Shown one piece after another: positions 48,601 to 59,800 of a stretch of 64,000 bases of DNA. Source of the DNA: Sipunculus nudus. Taxonomy: Eukaryota; Annelida; Sipuncula; Golfingiida; Sipunculidae. The DNA is taken from positions 72,988,300 through 73,052,299 of the forward strand of contig CM049314.1 of NCBI GenBank assembly GCA_026874595.1, in the 5' to 3' direction. Every line of letters begins with the position of its first letter. The stretch's first letter is position 1. Made by a program: the position numbers and the translations under genes. Below the pieces are notes generated by a model. It saw nothing but the letters and a program-made list of their open reading frames with translations. It was not told the origin of the DNA and made no database searches.

Positions 48601-51600
48601 GTCTATAGATAGCAGTTTATCACCCTACAATATCTATTACTGCTCACCATCTTTGCATTCTAATGAACCTGATGTTTCTGGCCTGAGTGAAAATCCCATG
48701 ACCAGGCAGACACTGAAAGTATCTACGTCCATTCAGTGTACCGTTGTGTTTCCCATCTGAAATGAATAATTGAATAAATGATGAAAGGAATAATTCAATC
48801 ATTTAAAAGCACTTAATTTATAGAGAATAATACAGTAAATAGTGTTGTCATATGCACGACTTGCATTTTTTAAAAAGTACATTGATTTTTATCAAGTACA
48901 GTTAATTTTTGTGAAAATACATCTGTGCATGAACATGTGTAAAAGTATAAAAAACATGAAATAAAAGTATTAGAAACATGAAAAAAAAGTATAAGAAAAA
49001 TGAAATATAAGTATTAGAAATATGAAATAAAAGAATTACAAACATGAAATAAAAGTATTAGAAACATGAAATAAAAGTATTTGAAACATGAAATAAAAGT
49101 ATCAGAACATGAAATAAAAGTATCAGAACATGAAATAAAAGTATTAGAAACATGAAATAAAAGTATTAGAAACATGAAATAAAAGTATTAGAAACATGAA
49201 ATAAAAGTATTAGAAACATGAAATAAAAGTATCAGAAACATGAAACAAGTGACCCAGGGGTCATGACGCTCAGCTGACCAGGAAGACATTGACAAAAGTA
49301 ATTTTATCATCTGAATGTCAAATTTGAATGAAATACTTTTTCCAAACTTGACCTTTTGTATAAAATCATCCAATATTCATTGGGGTACTATGGAGCTCTG
49401 TAGCATGAAAGATATGGGTAACAGACACCTATTTTCAAGGTTTACAAGATGACTTTTCAGGGGTCTCCCAGCATGTCAAAAAAAAAATTCTAGGTCCAGT
49501 TATTATGATTTGTGCCCTGTTAACAGATGACCAAATGTTTATTCTGGGGGGTATTTCAAAGCCGCATAGAATGAAGGATATGGGTAACAGAGATGTAATT
49601 TCAGGTGCACAAGGAGACTTTTCAGGGGCCTCCCAGCATATCAAGAAATGAGATTCTAGGTCAAGTCATTATAATTTGTGCTCTGTTAACAGATTACCAA
49701 ATCTTTATTCTGGGGAGTACTTCGGAGCCCTAGAGCATGAAGGATATGGGTAACAGAGACCTAATTTCAGGTTTCCTAGATGTTTCATGGACCTCCCTGC
49801 ATGTTAAGAAAGAAGATTCTAGGTCAAGTCATTATGATTTGTGGCCTGTTAACAGATGACCAAATGTTTAAAGGTCTCAAAAATCAAGAAAAAAATTCTT
49901 AAAAAATCAAAATACAGGTGGCACCACCAGTCTACAGAAACTGATGAAACAAGGCATTATCAATACAAATGTGGACAATCATGGTGATCAATGCATTAGT
50001 TATTGTATCAATTTTTGCATTATTCTGGGAGGAACTTCCGAGCCTCATAGCTGAAAGGATATCAGTAACAGAGACCTTGTATCAGGTTTCCATATAGACT
50101 TTTTATGACCGTCCTTGCATGTCATGACAGAAGATTCTAGGTCCAGTTGATATGATTTGTGCCCTGTTAACAGATGACCAAATCTTAAAAGGTTTCAAAA
50201 ATAGAGAAAAAAAACTTTAAAAAATAAAAAAAATACAGGTGGCTCCACCAGAATGCAGAAACTGATGAAACATTTCATGATCAATATCCATGCAAAGAAT
50301 CATGGTGATCAATATAATAATTGTTCAGATACTTGAGCTTTTGTATCAAATTTTCCATTATTCTGGGGGGTACTTCGGAGCCCCATAGCTCAGAGGTTAT
50401 GGGTAACAGAGACCTAATTTCAAGTTTTTAAGGAGACTTTTCATGGGCCTCTCAGCATGTCAAGAGGGAAGATTCTAGGTCCAGTTGTTACGACTTGTGC
50501 CATGTTAACAGATGACCGCATCTTATGAGGTCTCAAAAATAGAGAAAAAAATTCGTAAAAATAAAAAAAATACAGGTGGCGCCACCATACTGCAGAAACT
50601 GATGACACAATCCATTATCAATATCCATGCAAAGAATCATGGTGATCACTGCAATGGTTGTTTAGATACTTGAGCTTTTGTATAAAATTTTCCATTATTC
50701 TGGGGGGTACTTCAGAGCCCCATAGCTCAAAGGTTATGGGTAACAGAGACCTAATTTCAGGTTTCCAAAGAGACTTTTTATGGGCCTCCCTGCATGTCAA
50801 GAGAGAAGATTCTAGGTGTAGTCGTTACGATTTGTGCCCTGTTAACAGATGGCCACATCTTCAAAGGTCTCGATAAAAGAGAAAAAAAATTCGTAAAAAT
50901 TTGAAAAAAATAGAGGTGGCGCACACTCTCTGCAAAAACTGATGGAACAGCTCATGATCAATATGTATGCCAAAAATCATGACCATCAGTGTTGTAGTTA
51001 TTGAGATACTGCACTTTTTGTATCAAATTTTCCATTATTCTGGGGGGTATTTTGGAGCCATACAGCCTAAAGAATATGGGTAACAGAGACCTAATTTCAG
51101 GTTTCCATGGAGAATTTTCATGGGTCTCCCTGTGTGTCAAGAATGAAGATTCTAGGTCCAGTTTTTATGATTTGTGCCTTGTTAACAGATGTTCATATCT
51201 TTAAAAGGTCTCAAAAATAGATAAAACATTCGTAAAAAAAACCCGAACAAATACAGGTTGTGCCACCAGTCTGCAGGAACTGATGGAACACCTCTTGATC
51301 AATAGTTATGCCACAAATCATGACCATCAGTGAAGTAGTTATTGAGATATTGAAGTTTTTGTATGAAATTTTTGACTACTCTGGGGGGTACTTTGGGGTC
51401 CCATAGCTCGAAGGATATGGGTAACAGAGACCTAATTTCTGGTTTCCATGGAGACTTTTCATAGGTCTCCCAGTGTGTCGAGAATGAAGATTCTAGGTCC
51501 AGTCGTTACGATTTGTGCCATGCTAACAGATGACAGCATCCTTAAAGGTCTCAAAAATAGAGAAAAAAATTCGTAAAAAATTGAATGATACAGGTGGCGC

Positions 51601-53266
51601 CACCAGTCTGCAGGAAGTGATGGAACATCTCATGATCAATATGTATGCCAAAAATCATGACCATCAGTCAAGTATTTAATGAGATATTGAAGTTTTTGTA
51701 TGAAATTTTTTACTTTTCTTGGGGGTAGATTGGGACCCCATAGCTGGAAGGATATAGGTAACAGAGACCTAATTTCTGGTTTCCATGGAGACTTTTCATA
51801 GGTCTCTCAGTGTGTTGAGAATGAAGATTCTAGGTCCGGTCATTATGATTTGTGCCTTGTTTACAGATGACAGCATCCTTAAAGGTCTCAAAAACAGAGG
51901 AAAAAATCGTAAAAAATCGAAAAATACAGGTGGCGCCACCAGTCTTCAGGAACTGATGGAACCTCTCATGATCAATATGTATGCCAAAAATCATGACCAT
52001 CAGTCAAGTAGTTAATGAGATATTGAAGTTTTTGTATGAAATTTTTTACTTTTCTGGGGGGTACTTTGGGGCCCCATAGCTCGAAGGATATGGGTTACAG
52101 AGACCTAATTTCTGGTTTCCATGAAGACTTTTCATAGGTCTCTCAGTGTGTTGAGAATGAAGATTCTAGGTCCATTCGTTACGATTTGTGCCTTGTTAAC
52201 AGATGTTCACATTTTTAAAGGTCTCAAAAATAGAGAAAAAAATTCGTAAAAAATCGAAAAATACAGGTGGCGCCACCAGTCTTCAGGAACTGATGGAACC
52301 TCTCATGATCAATATGTATGCCAAAAATCATGACCATCAGTCAAGTAGTTAATGAGATATTGAAGTTTTTGTATGAAATTTTGGACTTTTCTGGGGGGTA
52401 CTTTGGGGCCTCATAGCTCGAAGGATATGGGTAACAGAGACCTAATTTCTGGTTTCCAAGGAGATTTTTCATGGACCTCCCAGGATGTCAAGTAAGAAGA
52501 TTCCAGTTCTAGCGGTTACGATTTGTGCCCTGTTAACGGACAGACGGCCGGACGGCCGGACGGACGACGGACAAGAGGTGATCCCTATAGCTCAGATGAC
52601 TTACAGTCAGCTGAGCTAATAAAAGTATTAGAAACATGAAATAAAAGTATTAGAAACATGAAATACAACACACAGACACTTGTCATATTTTCTACACATA
52701 CATTTTAATAGTTTATTGTACTTCTCTCACATGGAACTGAACACTCCATCTCACAATTAAACACACTGACATAAATATATTTGACCAAAATGAAATATGC
52801 AACAACTATGGTAAGAAGCATCCCAAGTTATTCTAGAGACTCAAGCTCTTTCTTAGCATGCTGTAGTTTTTTTTCATCAGAAGTCATAGGTCTGAGAATC
52901 AAAATTTATATAAATAATTAATTTATGCAACACATATATATACTTTGGTTCATATAGAAATCAAATTGTGAAAACATTGCATCTGATGCCTTGTTTATCT
53001 AAGTTTACTATTCTCTGATTTAATCATTCAAAAATGTCTCCTTCTGAGTAAAAGAAAAATAAATATTCTCTTTAATTAAGTCAGTATATGTATATGTGTA
53101 TATATATATATTTACCTTTTGAGTCAAGTTCCACTCCTACCCATTCACCAGGAATGCCGTTCAGGCAGCCTTTGTACTTGACGACCCCCCTGTGGATCTC
53201 ACCCTTCCACTTCACCTCGACCCGCTGATTAACGTGAACGTTTGTAAATAATACCATCTTGTTGAC
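45329..53266 (-). CDS. CAP-Gly domain protein, 234 residues, five coding exons
   Basis: Coding exons on the minus strand: 53257-53116 (ATG at 53257), 48756-48648, 47309-47242, 46452-46381, 45642-45329. They total 705 nt in a consistent frame ending TAA. Residues about 8-83 are a CAP-Gly domain: VNQRVEVKWKG, GVVKYKGCL, WVGVELD, then GKHNGTLNGRRYFQC in place of the canonical GKNDG-hydrophobic-NG-RYF. CAP-Gly domains bind EEY/F tails of tubulin and EB proteins, so a microtubule role is inferred. The C-terminal 150 residues (acidic stretch, then RGWDNSHYVREMSVHTGRDS) match nothing I recognise. An X-box-like site in the presumed promoter hints at cilia. Confidence 0.88.
46381..46452 (-). CDS. CAP-Gly gene, coding exon 4
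   Basis: PPVDDREIFISHDYERQAAC. Acceptor GTTTTCAG, donor CCCAA|GTATGA (weaker). A GTGTGT/ACACAC tract lies just beyond the donor in the intron (46315-46360). Confidence 0.8.
47242..47309 (-). CDS. CAP-Gly gene, coding exon 3
   Basis: LYNRYRTVEDEPEEEDLFTR; acidic. Acceptor CTTTTTTTTCAG, donor GAGA|GTAAGT; phases fit both neighbours. Confidence 0.82.
48648..48756 (-). CDS. CAP-Gly gene, coding exon 2
   Basis: DGKHNGTLNGRRYFQC and GHGIFTQARNIRF: the second half of CAP-Gly. Acceptor TTCATTTCAG, donor AGATG|GTGAGC. Confidence 0.92.
48940..49245. repeat. 22-bp minisatellite, left arm
   Basis: About 13 tandem copies of ATAAAAGTATTAGAAACATG plus AA in a CAP-Gly gene intron. The array resumes at 52620-52665, having been split by the element between. 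Confidence 0.9.
49246..52619 (-). mobile_element. Pearl/Helentron-like element with about eight 337-bp core units
   Basis: On the minus strand it starts TTAGCTCAGCTGACTGTAAG (52619), has a (GTCC)n-type microsatellite (52535-52575), and then core units repeating about every 337-341 bp (CTGGGGGGTACTT near 50362, 50700, 51041, 51381, 52055, 52391). It ends with hairpin TGACCCCTGGGTCA and CTTG (49246). Units carry AGGTGGCGCCACC. It cleanly interrupts the 22-bp minisatellite with no target duplication. Small frames inside are not genes. Confidence 0.8.
52620..52665. repeat. 22-bp minisatellite, right arm
   Basis: Two more copies of the ATAAAAGTATTAGAAACATG unit, in register with the left arm ending at 49245. 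Confidence 0.88.
53116..53266 (-). CDS. CAP-Gly gene, first coding exon
   Basis: Acceptor TTTTTACAG at 53267-53268 gives nine untranslated bases before ATG (AACAAGATGG, good context). Donor AAAAG|GTAAAT. Encodes the first half of the CAP-Gly fold. Confidence 0.88.
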
Positions 53267-53499
53267 CTGTAAAAATCACAAAGAAAATGCATATGAACAT
53301 AAGCATTATGTTTAAAAAAACCTTTGTTATAAATACGACAGAGCACATAAAAATGTTTCTGTTTGCCTCTCTTTCTGTGATGCTGACTTATCCAATTTTT
53401 AAGCTAAGTATTTTCATCTGCTGAGTTCAATTTTGGTTTCGACTACTTGATAGGGTGGTAGCAATAGCTTCCTGTCATTTTATTTTATACCCTGGAGTG

Positions 53500-53660
53500 A
53501 CCCAGGTCTGGTGTCTAATGCACCTGCAGGTCCTGGGTGTACAATGATCCCCATGGCTGGATCATAACACCAAGGAACCTCCCAAAGATGCACTCATCTT
53601 TGAGTGATACATGGCTGTAAGGCACAGCCTTCCCTTTAAACCTGCAGAGTGGGTACCTGG
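53500..53660 (-). mobile_element. SINE fragment, headless copy
   Basis: Similar to the body of the SINE at 20825-21210 (shared order: CCTGGGTGTACAATGATCCC, AAGGAACCTCCCAAAGATGC, ATACATGGCTGTAAGGC). The tRNA-like head is missing. Confidence 0.5.
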
Positions 53661-55500
53661 GTTGAGCATATATTATGCTTACATGAAGACTCTGAATTAT
53701 ACCAATTGACATAAGTTAATATGGATATTTGTTATCTCAGTCATGATTCACAATGAGTTACAAAGTAAAAATCAAGGGTGTAACAAGTAACTGAGCTGTA
53801 GGTGATCAGATACCAGTGGGTTGGGGTGATTTCACCGGAATAATAATATTTTTTGAGTGAAATATTATGAAATTAGTAATTGCAGAACTTTTTTTCATTT
53901 AATATCATAAGTACCATGGGGGGGGGGGGGGGTGCTGTACTTAAGTTCAGGTAACTGCGTGTTATAATGTGGCTAATGTATCCATTCCATGGATACCTGC
54001 CATATATGAAGCTTCATGTAAACTGGAGAAGGTAAATCCTGTACTGGACAAAAATTCGTATAAAATCAAATATTGTGTTTGTAACAGGGAAACTTATGCA
54101 TTTGTGGGCAAAAAATGTTAACGTATTCGCCTGAACAAGAAATTTTGTTGTAACCCCTGCTTTAGTGCCTAAACAGTACTCACTTTAAAAGTTTACCTTC
54201 CCTGGACCTGACTGTTGTTCCTAAAGTTGGGACAATCACCAGGTAGTCCGTGTGATGCATCATTCTCCGTTCAGAAATTTATTATGAATATTAAGGATAA
54301 ACACAACATATCTTGACTCTGCGCTGGAGGTTAATAACAGGTGTGACGTTTTACGTTAGGGAACTGGTGGACACTAGTTTAGCGGCTTACTAGTGTCTTG
54401 ACTGGTACCGACTCATTAAAAGAGGCCGGTTACAATGTACTTCCGGAGACAAGCTCTTTATGACAGACGCCAACCACTTAACCGCTTCACGTGTTGTGGC
54501 TCAACTTTATATATGTTTCAGTTTGCTGCCACATAAAACGGTTATATTGTAACTTATAGATAAAATTATCAATACGTTTAACTTTTCTGTTTCATGTTAC
54601 GTGTCAACGCAGGTCCCATAATGTATGATAAACAAACCATCAGCTTTGAACTTAAGTACGCAAGCCTGAGGCCCTGAACATATAATGTTTATCTTTTTTT
54701 TACCAAACTTGATTATACTTTTGCATAATATTGATTCCAGTGATTCAAACTCCTGAATGACGTATTGGTAAAACTACAAATTTGGCAATAAACAACCTGT
54801 GTCATCCTTGGATCCGGAAGGACGGGACACTGTATGTTTACATTACTTTTAAGTCTCTTGCACAGACACACGGTGGCGCCACCTCAAATATATATTGGGG
54901 TACCAGTCTACACACAAATTCACACAAGTAAGCCGCAAAACTAGTGCCCACCTGGTGAACCCCTAGGAAATCCCCTTCAGACATGCTTGTCTGTACTGCT
55001 TGAGATCAAGACCTACCTGATTCAACTGTTTTTTGGACATGACAATTTTAAAGTGGTGTGTTATGTTACCATATGATACAATATGTTTGTATGCTTATAT
55101 ATGACACATTTTTAGCTGGGTGATAATTGTTTTATTGTCCAGTGGCATGTCTCCAGTTTTCAAACACCTTGTCCCAGGGAACCGAAGCGTAAGGAGAGTG
55201 CACAAAAGCTATGGGCTAAAGCCTAAAGTTCAGGTTAAGGCAAACTGTACATGGGTAATCATCAGTTAAGAAATTTTTCTTTTTTTAATAAAACAAGCAA
55301 ATTCTGTACCTCAACAACAATGTTCATTAACCATAAATGCATGTCCCTTTGTATGTAATAACCAGGTACCAGCTTGAATAAACTTTAAGTTTAAAATGTT
55401 CAAGTACACAGAGCAAAACCAATGATGGCTCTGTTCTCAAAATTAAAAAAAAATATATTAAATTATTATAATTAAATGAAATTAATTACATGTCATTTAC
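53661..55500 (-). other. CAP-Gly gene 5' intron
   Basis: Spacer between the first coding exon and the candidate 5' exon. G run of 14 at 53919. An isolated GGTGGCGCCACCT palindrome at 54869. A somewhat GC-richer stretch at 54330-54500. No gene recognised. Confidence 0.35.
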
Positions 55501-55650
55501 CTTCTATGTTGTGAGGTATATGGATTTTGGCAATTTGGTCTGTGAGTGGATGAATGGTGATGCGAGTTAGTATGTATATACAACACAGTGAAGAGGTACT
55601 CAGGCGACGTGCCAGTCCAGGCATTCATCCGTCAAAGGCTGCCATGTTGT
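55501..55650 (-). other. Candidate 5' UTR exon of CAP-Gly gene
   Basis: The minus-strand donor ATAGAAG|GTAAAT at 55501/55500 is in phase-free position to join the acceptor at 53266. The X-box-like site lies at its upstream edge. No transcript evidence is available, so this is inference. Confidence 0.35.
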
Positions 55651-55658
55651 TTACAGCG

Positions 55659-55672
55659 GGTGCCCGAGCAAC
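55659..55672. promoter_or_regulatory. X-box-like RFX site
   Basis: GGTGCCCGAGCAAC resembles the RFX X-box (GTTGCC-AT-GGCAAC); both half-sites are largely conserved, 10 of 14 positions. It lies in the divergent spacer between the CAP-Gly gene and TAF6. X-boxes often mark ciliary gene promoters. Confidence 0.45.
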
Positions 55673-55936
55673 ATGGGAAAACAAAAACTTGTGGCAGAAA
55701 TCGAAATATATTAATTCTGTATGTAAAATATAAAATGTATCCTAATTTTCTAAGAAAGGACATAACTTCATTTTATTATGATATATCCTTTTCAGATTTT
55801 GCATTTGCATAAATACAACAGTTATAAAGCCTCATTTAAGTGTTTAAAATGCAATTTACAAATAAGGGTATTAAATTAGGCTGGTCCCCGCTCACAACGG
55901 AATAAATTGTTTTTAATGGAAGAAACCAGTCTGTTA

Positions 55937-55968
55937 CCACTTCCGCTGAAAGTAAATGGCGCATGCGC
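55937..55968 (+). promoter_or_regulatory. TAF6 promoter: ETS- and NRF1-like sites
   Basis: CCACTTCCGC (ETS type, about 55937-55946) and GCGCATGCGC (55959-55968, palindromic NRF1 consensus), 13 bases apart. Such pairs mark housekeeping promoters. They lie just upstream of the predicted TAF6 first exon. Confidence 0.6.
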
Positions 55969-55984
55969 AATGTGAGCCCGGTAA

Positions 55985-56093
55985 GCTTGTTTTCTTAGGC
56001 TGTCAGAGGAAAAAGACCTGCTAATATAATTTTATCGCTCAAGGATCCAACCGATGGTATTTTCCTTGAACGGTAAAATTTATAATATTACAG
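55985..56093 (+). other. TAF6: Predicted TAF6 5' UTR exon
   Basis: The start is only approximate. The donor is near-perfect (TTACAG|GTAAGT at 56093/56094). It would splice to the acceptor at 59518. An ATG at 56054 would open a short upstream frame that crosses the junction and ends just after the main start. Confidence 0.5.
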
Positions 56094-56269
56094 GTAAGTA
56101 CACATTGCAACATATTTTGTTTGATAAATTCCACATTAATTCAGATAAATGACGGAGGTTTTGTTTACTTGGGCGATAATAAGAGAAGTAGCAGTGAATT
56201 GTATGTCAAACTATCAAACAAGACCCATATTACCAATTGAATCTAATAAATAAGAATGATTATAGGGCC

Positions 56270-57224
56270 CGAGTATAGAATCTGGTCTTCATTTCCAAGA
56301 TGGGTCCAAACTGAGTGGAACGTGTAATATTAGTAGTAACCAACATAATCCATGACATGCCTGATGATTTGCTGCAGTCTTGCAGCGCTGACATATATAG
56401 TAAACAATACAAGCGCTGCAGCCTCTGGCGGGGAGAGTCTATACTATCTAAGTTTTTACGGATCCGTACAGACCCTCAGACACGTATATATGCCTTGTGA
56501 AGCGTGAGGACACCAAACAAACCCCACATATTATAATCGTTACAGATGCTTAGACTCCTTGTGACCAAAACTTTTGCTGGATGATCAGCATTAATAAAGT
56601 ATGGGCACTTACTCTGGATGAAGTCAGATATTGCATCGTCTCCATCTGGCCCATGGCGCTCTCCGGTTGGAACAACCAATAGGAATTTAGCATCATTGAC
56701 AACAAGCGATGTATGATGGGAAGGATGCTTATGAAAATATGGTCTATCCTAGTACACGGCACTGGCATTCCTGGGAAAAGCCCCCCTGAATTCATCTTTT
56801 GCATAGATTGCCCACCTAATTTGCATGGGATTCCTTTTCCGGCGGTTTCCAGTTGGTATGCAACATCTGAACCCCGGCAGTTCAAAGGATAAAAAAACAT
56901 TTACAGGCGCACATAAAGGTGATATGTCGATTTAATTTGATACATAAAAAGTTTATTTCTATATATAAATACAAGATTGTTTCTCTATCGCACTTCAAGC
57001 AGTGGTAATTCATGTTACAGGTCCTTCCATGAACGGCAGGGTGAACTCTCACCTCCAGACGGTCGGACTCCATATCACAGATAAATGGAGTCCGTACGTG
57101 GCGGACTAGCCTGATGATATGACATCGACATGCCTCTTATTTCTCCATTACATAAATCCTTAACATCATTTTGTCTGTCGTATACACCCATAGCCTCGTC
57201 CATGTAGACCGGATTCTATACTCA
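56270..57224. mobile_element. Possible TIR element, about 955 bp
   Basis: GAGTATAGAATCTGGTCTTCAT at the left faces its near inverse ATGTAGACCGGATTCTATACTC at the right (about 20 of 22 bases pair; quoted in parts). I see no convincing target duplication and no transposase. It could be a decayed DNA transposon or MITE. Confidence 0.4.
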
Positions 57225-57621
57225 CTCCGATGATAAACTTTTTGGTATACATATGGATGGTGGGGTATGATGGCGGAATACCTCTTATACAGGATGCCTT
57301 TCATTCAAGATATTATAAGGATTCAGGGCAGAACTATAGAAACCGGGCTTCAGCCTACCCCCGGTACAACGGGTGTCGCATAATAAATTGTTTCCTGGAA
57401 AAGGCCGATACATATCATTTTCCTCATAATTCCCATATTTAATTTTGCTCATAGCTGGAGTTTCTTATATTAAAGGAGGAGGGGTCCGAACGGGGGTGTG
57501 CCCCACTAAAGCTTAATTTTCCTGTTAAAATAGTAAATGGTTTCCCATTTTCGCGATAGATGACTCTTCAATCGCAGATATAAATGAACAAAACTTGCTC
57601 CTGCTGGTATCTCGTCTTCAC

Positions 57622-57690
57622 GGCTCACTTAGTAGCGTGTAGGGCTCCTAGTCTAGAGATTGTAGGTTCGATTCCTGATTCAGGCGACTT
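57622..57690 (+). mobile_element. tRNA-like module (SINE head or LTR-borne)
   Basis: Imperfect A-box CGGCTCACTTAG and exact B-box GGTTCGATTCC, 44 bases apart. CAAAACTTGCTCC upstream recalls the AAGCTTGCTTT of the TRIM LTRs. No second LTR is visible. Not a functional tRNA: the stems do not close. Confidence 0.4.
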
Positions 57691-59518
57691 CTGATGCTTA
57701 GTAGTTGTTTATGTTCGAAGAGTACACTGTAGGTATATCTACAGGGAAAAGTAGGAATTAAAGTAGGGAATGAGAGGAAACAATTTTATTTATATGTTCC
57801 TCAATTGAAGCGAAGCCCGAGTTCTATAGTGGCTCCGGATTCAAGATTGGTCGTCACCGATTGTCATCACCTCCATGACTGATCGCCCCCAATCAGAGTT
57901 GGACTGAACTGCACAGAATGACCACCAAGTATAAAATAGACTTAATAGTACTAAATGTCACCTGATGAAGAAGTTTGTGCGCTTCAACAGCTCGTTTGTT
58001 AATAAACAAGTTAGTCCAAAAGGTGTCATGCTTTATATTTATATATATATATGTATACTTTGGTTGGCTTTATATTCTCGAGGTGGAAATTTTGCGATTT
58101 CTTCATTTTTTACATTTTGCGAGGGTTTCTTTTTCGTAATTGCAAAGTAACTTATACTAACTAAGTATGGCACTATTTGTATTGATTATAAATTTAGAAT
58201 TAATCCTACTATACATCACTCATTTCTGGTTCAGTCATTCACCTTGACCCGTGTCACAATCGATATATCTTGTGTGATTACAGCATGTCTTACAGTGACT
58301 AATGTTTGTTTGCATGGGCTAGTTTGGATACCATGGACAGACTGGGACTGGGTTGTGTCTATAGGTTGTTTCCAAAGGTATAAGAAGTATAAAAATATGT
58401 TTGTGCTGATGCATCATCCCCTCTTGTTCATCTTAGTTAATGAGGCATCTTATTCCCAAGGGTTTTATATTCGTGATTAGGTTTAAGTATGGTTTATGGA
58501 TGCAGGATCTGTATAGTTTTTAATTTTATGCACACTGTGTATAAATTTATAAAAAAAAATTAACTACAGGGGCAATGTACATGTGGCAATTAGGATTGGT
58601 GCCAATCAGTCCTACACAATGGGGGGCTTTCAGTGTTGACCAGTCCTATTCCCTTGTGTACAATATGGTCTACATGAATAGATTTTTTTTGTGTTAGAAT
58701 ACATTTTGTGTTAGGCAATATGAATTGTTTCATTTTCTTTGTTGCCTGACCTTTGCTGTTCAACACAGGTTGTTTTTGCAATCTGAAATGGGAAAATGCA
58801 TAAATTATTAATACATCAATAAATTAATTACATGCATAGATGAGAAAACAGAAGAGGAATTGAACCACAGAACACCACTCAGAAGTTGTCTGCTTAACCA
58901 ATAACTTTGTTGAGAATGTAAGTTACAACTGAAAGAAAAGATGGGATATTCAGTCTACTTTAAATGTTTTGACTGAATAACAAAGCCAATGTCCACCAGA
59001 GGTCACTGCACTACAGAGGTGGATTCTTCCATGTGGATAATAGTATCATTCAGGGATATGGACTATGGAGTAATAACTGCTAAATCTTGTGTTGAAGCAT
59101 ATAAAATAGATCACTTTTAAAAACTTTACAACCCTGAACCATGAAACTGCCTTCAATATCAAAAGCAAGTACACAACATGACCTTAGTTAGAGGGCCATA
59201 TATTATTATGCACCAGTACCAGTGGATGACATTGCTTGACAGGTCACGAGTAGATATAAATAAATGCATCATGGTCACACCTTCCATACACAAGTTACAT
59301 TCATACAGTGTCATAGACAAAGGAAGCGATGCTCTTTTTGTGAACATTGAAACCCATAGTATTATACAGTTTTGTAAACCATCAGTTGTAAAGAACATGG
59401 CAAACAGGTTCAGTATCTCAAGGGACTGTTCCACACAAACACTTGATTTTTCTGAGTAACCACTCTTTCTCACATAGACATTTAAGTCTTATTTTAAGTT
59501 GTATATTTTAACTTTAAG

Positions 59519-59683
59519 ATGCAGGGAGGCAAGAGTGAGAAGAAAGATGCTAAAGTTGAAGCCAACTTGTCTGCAGAATCAGTGAAAGTGATCGCAGAAT
59601 CTGTAGGCATCGCTGGTCTCCCTGATGAAGCCGCTCAACATCTGGCAGATGACACCACATACAGACTGAAACAAATCATACAG
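59519..59683 (+). CDS. TAF6: TAF6, first coding exon (gene continues beyond window)
   Basis: TAF6 is a TFIID/SAGA subunit whose histone fold pairs with TAF9. ATG follows the acceptor AAG directly (59518). 55 codons: a short basic leader, then LSAESVKVIAESVGIAGLPD and DDTTYRLKQIIQ, matching the N-terminal TAF6 histone fold (human LPSESMKVVAESMGIAQLQE, SYRIKEIAQ). Donor CATACAG|GTCAGT. The remaining exons must lie right of 64000; the intron seen so far contains only minisatellite, a LINE and unassigned sequence. The donor sequence is itself the seed of the following minisatellite. Confidence 0.9.
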
Positions 59684-59800
59684 GTCAGTGAAACAGACAG
59701 ATCATACAGGTTAGTGAAACAGATCATACAGGTTAGTGAAACAGATCATACATGTCAGTGAAACAGATTAACAGGTCAGCGAAACAGAACATACAGGTTA
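59669..59800 (+). repeat. 22-bp minisatellite, first block, starting in the TAF6 exon
   Basis: About five diverged copies of a unit containing CATACAG|GTCAGTGAAAC. The first copy is the last 15 exon bases plus the start of the intron. Confidence 0.85.

Larger units (their letters stand above)
45643..48647 (-). other. CAP-Gly gene introns, simple repeats only
   Basis: Apart from the two exons described, AT-rich introns with a G run of about 15 bases at 46790, a CA tract at about 47025-47040 and a short repeated phrase (CAATCTAACCACTC, 47150-47205). No genes recognised. Confidence 0.4.
56094..59518 (+). other. TAF6 intron 1 (predicted)
   Basis: Holds an inverted-repeat pair (56268/57227) and a tRNA-like module (57622-57690). 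The remainder shows no recognisable gene or repeat. Frames of up to 116 codons here (for example 56550-56900 minus) lack similarity or splice context. Confidence 0.4.

Noticed and set aside
56550-56900. 116-codon minus-strand frame
   Set aside because: It lies inside the possible TIR element. No domain is recognised, and composition is not clearly coding.
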